From the NCBI RefSeq assembly GCF_034718895.1, contig NZ_JAYERP010000001.1, positions 3,199,501 to 3,263,500 of the forward strand: 64,000 nucleotides of DNA, in the 5' to 3' direction. The notes beneath the pieces are model-generated. The model was not told the origin of the DNA. It saw only the letters and a list, made by a program, of their open reading frames with translations, and searched no databases. The stretch is from Paenibacillus phoenicis. GTDB lineage: Bacteria; Bacillota; Bacilli; Paenibacillales; Paenibacillaceae. This document shows, piece after piece, positions 63,854 through 64,000 of this stretch. Position 1 is the stretch's first letter; each line of letters begins with the position of its first letter. The position numbers and the translations under genes were made by a program.

Positions 63854-64000
63854 CTATTTCTCGTTCAGAAAAGACTTGAAGTAAGGGACAAGCTTGTCGG
63901 CGAGCTTGCGTGCTTCCACCTGATAGGTTCCTGCGGAAACTTGCGCCTTTAACTCTTCAATCCGCTCGGCCCGCTCGGGATCGATTCCGACCTCCTGCGC
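63854..64000 (-). CDS. flgM: Anti-sigma-28 factor FlgM (C-terminal part, cut by window)
   Basis: The last 48 codons are visible, ending at TAG 63854-63856. They read GIDPERAERIEELKAQVSAG and EARKLADKLVPYF, the sigma-D-binding helices of FlgM. FlgM holds sigma-D inactive until the hook is complete. The start lies beyond the right edge. Confidence 0.93.
   Translation of the reverse strand, partial: AQEVGIDPERAERIEELKAQVSAGTYQVEARKLADKLVPYFKSFLNEK

Overview
The window looks like a chromosomal segment of a motile, low-temperature-responsive Gram-positive rod of the order Bacillales, most probably Paenibacillus or a close relative. Reasons: Bacillales-type sigma-A and sigma-D promoters with strong GGAGG ribosome binding sites, a bacillithiol gene (bshB2), a release-factor-2 gene with the classic +1 frameshift, flaG/yviE/fliW/csrA flagellar genes, yhbDEF-type bactofilins, and a fairly GC-rich backbone. 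Almost everything is on the minus strand.

The backbone follows the gene order known from Bacillus subtilis: flgM-flgN-flgK-flgL-yviE-fliW-csrA-flaG-fliD-fliS-fliT (64.0-57.1 kb), hag (57.0-56.2 kb), then a cold-shock gene, VanZ, hpf, secA and prfB (37.8-32.0 kb), and finally ftsE-ftsX, an M23 hydrolase, ctpB and a MinJ-like gene (5.9-0 kb). Two accessory blocks interrupt this order.

Block A (56.0-38.0 kb) is an 18-kb surface-sugar island directly downstream of flagellin. It holds a nearly complete pseudaminic-acid route (pseB, pseC, a PseH-like GNAT, pseI, a CMP-sugar cytidylyltransferase) and a Maf/DUF115 glycosyltransferase, so its product is probably attached to flagellin. It also carries an unusual set of extra enzymes: an epimerase fused to an ATP-grasp ligase, a HAD phosphatase, an aldo/keto reductase, an SDR, a LicC-like nucleotidyltransferase with a CDP-alcohol phosphotransferase, and three adjacent enzymes that each carry a similar small Rossmann-like module. 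The middle of the island (about 47-53 kb) is clearly AT-rich and contains a broken IS110-type element. The first gene of the island has a candidate sigma-D promoter with the same spacing as that of hag.

Block B (31.9-7.9 kb) holds yitT, bshB2, the complete arginine operon argCJBDFGH, two tandem IS91-type insertion sequences placed exactly after the argH terminator, a chemotaxis receptor with a sigma-D-like promoter, the yhbD-bactofilin operon followed by a multidrug exporter, two more MFS exporters, and a small DUF559-like nuclease gene. A VanW/G5 cell-wall protein lies divergently from ftsE.

Between genes there are several repeat structures. Two arrays of AAATAAGG...CCTTATTT hairpin units (7.8 and 33.2 kb) have identical unit spacing (72 then 51 bp), and a third array with a different motif (22.8 kb) has an exact 51-bp period. 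The hag leader contains two well-formed CsrA sites, which together with csrA and fliW in the same window make up the complete FliW-CsrA-flagellin feedback circuit.
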